Position numbers and translations under genes: made by a program | Notes under the pieces: model-generated | Seen by the model: only the letters and a program-made list of their open reading frames with translations | Told to the model about the DNA's origin: nothing | Database searches by the model: none | Shown: in pieces, positions 61,035-64,000 of the stretch | Position numbering within the stretch: position 1 is the first letter of the stretch | Layout: each line of letters opens with the position of its first letter | Origin: Akkermansiaceae bacterium | GTDB taxonomy: Bacteria; Verrucomicrobiota; Verrucomicrobiia; Verrucomicrobiales; Akkermansiaceae | Assembly: GCA_030725745.1 (NCBI GenBank) | Contig: JANRFH010000057.1 | Coordinates: 69,037 to 133,036, forward strand | Length of the DNA: 64,000 nt | Reading direction: 5' to 3'

Positions 61035-61817
61035 ATGACACGCCCTGACGCACGAGCCAACGATCAGCTCCGCCCCATTTCCTTTCACCCAAACGTCGCC
61101 CCAAACGCCACCGGCTCCGTATTAGTGAGTTTCGGCAACACCCGCGTCATCTGCTCCGCCACCATCGAAGAAGGCGTCCCTGGCTGGATGCGCTATCAGA
61201 ATGTCTCCGGCGGCTGGCTCACTGCTGAGTATTCCATGCTCCCCTACTCCACCCACGACCGAAAATCCCGCGACATCTCTCGCGGCAAGCTCGACGGGCG
61301 CTCCTCCGAAATCCAACGCCTCATCGGTCGCTCCATGCGCGCAGTCGTCGATCTCCAAAAAATCGGCCAGCACACTCTCTGGATCGATTGCGACGTCCTT
61401 CAGGCAGACGGCGGCACCCGCACCGCCTCCATTACCGGAGCCTGCGTCGCCACCGCGATTGCCTTCAACCGCATGATGGCTGAGGGAAAAATCAAAGACT
61501 TCCCCCTCAAGAAACTCGTCGCTGCTGTCTCCGCGGGAGTTTACGAAGACACACCAGTCCTCGATCTAAACTACCCGGAAGACAAGGCAGCCACCGTCGA
61601 TTTCAACATTGTCATGACCGAGTCACTTGAGTTTGTCGAAGTCCAGGGCGCAGGCGAAGAAGCAGTCTTCACCAAAGCACAGATGGACGCCATGCTCGAC
61701 CTCTCAGCAAAAGGCATCTCAGAAATCTTCTCTCTCCAAAAAGAAGCCATTATCAACGCCGACCGCGCCGAACCCGTCGATTTTGCCTCCCTCATAGGCA
61801 CCTTCGGAAAAAGCTGA
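61035..61817 (+). CDS. rph: Ribonuclease PH
   Basis: A 260-residue phosphorolytic exoribonuclease that trims tRNA 3' ends. It starts TRPDARANDQLRPISFHP, then FGNTRVICSATIEEGVPGW, SRDISRGKLDGRSSEIQRLIGRSMRAVVDL, IDCDVLQADGGTRTASITGACVA and DLNYPEDKAATVDFN, all characteristic blocks, including the phosphate-binding arginines in the RSSEIQRLIGRS segment. Slightly longer than most RNase PH (about 240). It lies downstream of the PEP-CTERM gene terminator and a short heptamer array. Confidence 0.96.
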   Translation: MTRPDARANDQLRPISFHPNVAPNATGSVLVSFGNTRVICSATIEEGVPGWMRYQNVSGGWLTAEYSMLPYSTHDRKSRDISRGKLDGRSSEIQRLIGRSMRAVVDLQKIGQHTLWIDCDVLQADGGTRTASITGACVATAIAFNRMMAEGKIKDFPLKKLVAAVSAGVYEDTPVLDLNYPEDKAATVDFNIVMTESLEFVEVQGAGEEAVFTKAQMDAMLDLSAKGISEIFSLQKEAIINADRAEPVDFASLIGTFGKS

Positions 61818-61861
61818 TCTGCGGCACCTTTACAGGTTCAAAAACTAGACTACTGTAGCTT

Positions 61862-62065
61862 ATGGCAAACGAAAGCAAATCTCCCATCACATCAGCCGCA
61901 GCAGTTGGGCTGAGCCTCCTCACAGGTGTCATTCTCGTCGCCCCTACAGTGGTCAGTGCGATCACTGGCCCACCGGATGACTCCAAGATCCCGGATGATC
62001 CGAAAAACAATCCAGGCGAAGGCTCGGATGCCGCATCGAACGATCCCGGCACCCATCAGGCCTGA
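61862..62065 (+). CDS. Small single-helix membrane protein, hypothetical
   Basis: A 67-residue protein: short polar start (ANESKSPITSAAA), one hydrophobic helix (VGLSLLTGVILVAPTVVSAI) and an acidic Pro/Asp/Asn-rich tail. It follows rph by 44 bases on the same strand and ends 5 bases from the convergent glycosylase gene. No family recognised; ribosome-binding site not clear. It may be real or a chance frame. Confidence 0.45.
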   Translation: MANESKSPITSAAAVGLSLLTGVILVAPTVVSAITGPPDDSKIPDDPKNNPGEGSDAASNDPGTHQA

Positions 62066-62070
62066 GACGT

Positions 62071-62805
62071 TTACCAGTGATCCTCTCCGAGGATCGCTTT
62101 AAGTTGTTTTTCCGCTGCTTCCGCCCAGCCACGGTTTGCCGCAGGAGACGCAGGTGATGGATGAAGAATCTTCGCGACCACCCCTCCACAGCCCAGCTCC
62201 GCCTTCGCTTCCTCCATGCGCTTTTCCGCATAGGCTCCGACCCCGATCAAATATTCGGGCTCCAGCACCTCGATCAATTTCCGCAGGTGCTTCTGGCACG
62301 CGGCATCCACCGGAGCCATCTCCGCTGCACGGATCTTGTCCGGCGTCAGGTTAGCCCCCGTATCCTTCATCCATATAAGCGGACAGAAATTGATCGCTAG
62401 GTGATCCTTGAAAAAGTCCTTCGCCACCGGGAATTTCTCAGAAAAACATCCCCACAGCCGCCGCCCGCTCACCTCGGACTTCGGGCAATCCATGCCCAGC
62501 ACCTTGCGCTTCGGATGCTCCTTCTCCGGCTTGCCGATCTTCGGCTTGAGCCCCATCCAATCCCTAACCATGGCAATTTCACCGAACGGCACCCCCGTCT
62601 GCGCCATACCAAACGGCCCCGGATTCATTCCCAGCATCAGCACACGCTTCTTGGAATTTCCGAATTTTTCCAGATACCCCTCATACCCTTCTGCCGCATA
62701 ATCTACAGTTAGGTATGTATGAGTCACTGGGTCGGAAAACTCCAATGGCCGCAGCTCATCAGCCAGCTCCCTCCCAGCAAGAATCAGTTTTTCGGAAATC
62801 TTCAT
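62071..62805 (-). CDS. SMUG1-like uracil-DNA glycosylase
   Basis: A 244-residue family 3 uracil-DNA glycosylase. Active-site motif 1 is MLGMNPGPFGMAQTGVPFG, with the water-activating Asn, and motif 2 is LHPSPASPAANRGW. LSEKFPVAKDFF-like FSEKFPVAKDFFKDHLAINFCPL is the usual middle block. It excises uracil or hydroxymethyluracil from DNA. A lone gene between a small membrane protein and the ion channel. Confidence 0.9.
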   Translation of the reverse strand: MKISEKLILAGRELADELRPLEFSDPVTHTYLTVDYAAEGYEGYLEKFGNSKKRVLMLGMNPGPFGMAQTGVPFGEIAMVRDWMGLKPKIGKPEKEHPKRKVLGMDCPKSEVSGRRLWGCFSEKFPVAKDFFKDHLAINFCPLIWMKDTGANLTPDKIRAAEMAPVDAACQKHLRKLIEVLEPEYLIGVGAYAEKRMEEAKAELGCGGVVAKILHPSPASPAANRGWAEAAEKQLKAILGEDHW

Positions 62806-62917
62806 GGCAAAACCTAAGAACTCGCAGCTGAACCCGCAATACCTAGCAAGAAAATCCCATCCGCCACGTATCGAATGCGATTGAATGTGCTAGCAGGCAC
62901 CATTACATAAAACAAAC

Positions 62918-63751
62918 ATGAGCGAAGCTGATCTAATTTTACTCCTTGAGAGGAAAAACGTATCCACCACTCGCCAGAAGCTCGCGGCATGGATCGAGTC
63001 TCGCCGTGTCCAGACCTTCGTCATCATCGCCATCTTGCTCAACGCAATAGTCCTCGGCATGGAAACTAGCCCGAGCATCATGGCGTCCTTTTCCACCGCC
63101 CTAATCACTATCGATAAGCTCTGCCTCGTCGTCTTCGTCATCGAGCTGATCATCAAGATGTTTTGCTACCGTCTCTTTTTCTTCCGCAGCGGATGGAACA
63201 TCTTCGATTTCTTCGTGGTCGGCATCGCCCTAGTTCCCGGTGCCGGTGTCTGGGCAGTCCTCCGCTCCCTACGCGTCCTCCGTGTGCTCAGGCTTCTCAC
63301 CGCCATCCCGAGCCTGAAAAAAGTCGTCGCCGCCTTCATCCACGCCATACCTGGCCTGTCCGGAGTGATGACCGTCATGTCCATTTTCTTCTACACCATG
63401 GGTGTCCTCGCCACGAAGCTCTTCGGTGCCAGTCATCCCGAGTGGTTCGGCACACTCGGAGCAAGCCTCTACACCCTTTTCCAAGTTATGACCCTGGAAA
63501 GCTGGTCTATGGGCATCGTCCGCCCCGTCATGGAGACACACCCATGGGCTTTCGCCTTTTTCGTCCCCTTCATCATCATCGCCACCTTCACTATCCTGAA
63601 TCTCTTCATCGGCATCATCGTTTCTACCATGCAAGAACTCTCCCTCGCACCGGAAATACAAACGCACACCGATCCAGAGCTGGTCACGCTCCTCGAAAGG
63701 ATCGATACCGACCTCAGGGCACTCAGGAAACAGATCGAGAAAAAGCCCTGA
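62918..63751 (+). CDS. NaChBac-like voltage-gated ion channel
   Basis: A 277-residue six-helix monomer that would tetramerise. S4 carries regularly spaced arginines in VLRSLRVLRVLRLLTA. The pore loop has FQVMTLESWSMGIVRPVM, with the TLESW filter of bacterial sodium channels. S1-S3 are FVIIAILLNAIVLGMETS, LCLVVFVIELIIKMFCYR and FDFFVVGIALVP. A cytoplasmic coiled-coil C-terminus (TLLERIDTDLRALRKQIEKK) matches the tetramerisation helix of such channels. Na+ selectivity is inferred from the filter. Confidence 0.93.
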   Translation: MSEADLILLLERKNVSTTRQKLAAWIESRRVQTFVIIAILLNAIVLGMETSPSIMASFSTALITIDKLCLVVFVIELIIKMFCYRLFFFRSGWNIFDFFVVGIALVPGAGVWAVLRSLRVLRVLRLLTAIPSLKKVVAAFIHAIPGLSGVMTVMSIFFYTMGVLATKLFGASHPEWFGTLGASLYTLFQVMTLESWSMGIVRPVMETHPWAFAFFVPFIIIATFTILNLFIGIIVSTMQELSLAPEIQTHTDPELVTLLERIDTDLRALRKQIEKKP

Positions 63752-64000
63752 TCAGCCCTTCCACGCAATCAACAACAGCGTCAGCGCCACTGGTAGATAG
63801 ATTAGCGTCGAGAAAAACAACTGACGGCACGACTTCCTCTCGCCATCTCCCAGAAACCTCACCCCCAACGCCGTAATCATCAGCGCCAGCAAAGTCCCGC
63901 CCACCAGCCACACCAGATTCGCAAAACCCCACACCCCCGGCAGCAGCGAAAAAGCCGCCAGCATCAGCGCGAAAATCACACATAGCAGCCCACTCTTCTT
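63752..64000 (-). CDS. ctaB: C-terminal part of heme O synthase (protoheme IX farnesyltransferase), cut by window edge
   Basis: The minus-strand frame is open to the window end, so only the last 82 residues are seen: hydrophobic helices (VIFALMLAAFSLLPGV, LVWLVGGTLLALMITALG) and the terminal block RQLFFSTLIYLPVALTLLLIAW. The A..R.lF..SliYLPl pattern near the C-terminus fits CtaB/CyoE, the UbiA-type enzyme that farnesylates heme B for cytochrome oxidase. Assignment is from the C-terminus alone, so a related UbiA prenyltransferase is possible. Confidence 0.7.
   Translation of the reverse strand, partial: KKSGLLCVIFALMLAAFSLLPGVWGFANLVWLVGGTLLALMITALGVRFLGDGERKSCRQLFFSTLIYLPVALTLLLIAWKG

Overview
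The window is a gene-dense bacterial chromosome segment, almost certainly from Verrucomicrobiota (order Verrucomicrobiales or close). Supporting signs are a PEP-CTERM-like tail (LEPSSALL, hydrophobic stretch, RRRR) on a choice-of-anchor-type protein, a secreted DUF1080 protein, many small unassigned lipoproteins and zinc-ribbon proteins, a VWA/amidotransferase-like membrane giant, and dispersed palindromic and heptameric repeats between genes. Most of the content is core housekeeping. No rRNA, tRNA, CRISPR array, transposase or prophage was recognised. Both ends cut genes: a DUF817 protein on the left and the C-terminus of a heme O synthase on the right.

Layout: 0-11.8 kb holds purH, trmO, a large acidic lipoprotein, pdxH, a HAD phosphatase, a fusion of MBL-fold exonuclease and ATP-dependent DNA ligase, and two small unknowns. 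11.9-17.5 kb holds a VWA giant, a low-GC two-gene cassette between near-identical repeats, and the NAD(P)HX repair enzyme. 17.6-30.2 kb holds an ElaB/YqjD-like gene broken by an amber codon, an N-acetylglutamate synthase-like gene, a 3D-domain lipoprotein, cardiolipin synthase, aroK-queG, an ABC-F protein, carA, a GxxExxY gene inside an inverted-repeat element, purA, a vapBC pair and uppS. 30.2-36 kb is a complete RND tripartite efflux operon. 36-44.5 kb holds MFS and DASS transporters, an M23 peptidase, an SNase-like protein, an ArsC/Spx-like protein, hisC, dapA and a class V aminotransferase. 44.5-51.5 kb holds an ECF sigma factor with its probable anti-sigma factor, the rsfS-DUF58-transglutaminase operon, and queE. 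51.5-56.8 kb holds a phd/PIN toxin-antitoxin pair, 5-oxoprolinase genes (pxpBC fusion plus pxpA), a DUF900-type hydrolase lipoprotein and a pseudouridine synthase. 56.8-64 kb holds two overlapping CPA2 antiporters, a frameshifted PEP-CTERM gene, rph, a SMUG1-like uracil-DNA glycosylase and a NaChBac-like ion channel.

The genes form coherent groups: purine/pyrimidine synthesis (purH, carA, purA), queuosine synthesis (queE, queG), amino-acid synthesis (argA-like, aroK, hisC, dapA), envelope lipid and wall work (cls, uppS, M23), RNA modification and processing (trmO, rsuA/rluB-like, rph), and DNA repair (exonuclease-ligase, UDG). Tight 1-8 bp overlaps mark many operons.

The most interesting non-genic signal is a family of inverted repeats built on AACCGCGAATNNACGCGAAT. 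One copy pair encloses and starts the GxxExxY gene. Two further pairs carry no gene. A diverged solo copy lies before the class V aminotransferase gene. The repeat reads as stop codons in two frames and as an ATG in the third, and it has supplied the C-terminal ends of CarA and of the RND adaptor as well as the N-terminus of the GxxExxY protein. A second family, heptamer arrays of TTGARRN/TTTARAG type, sits at gene ends and just before start codons at nine places.
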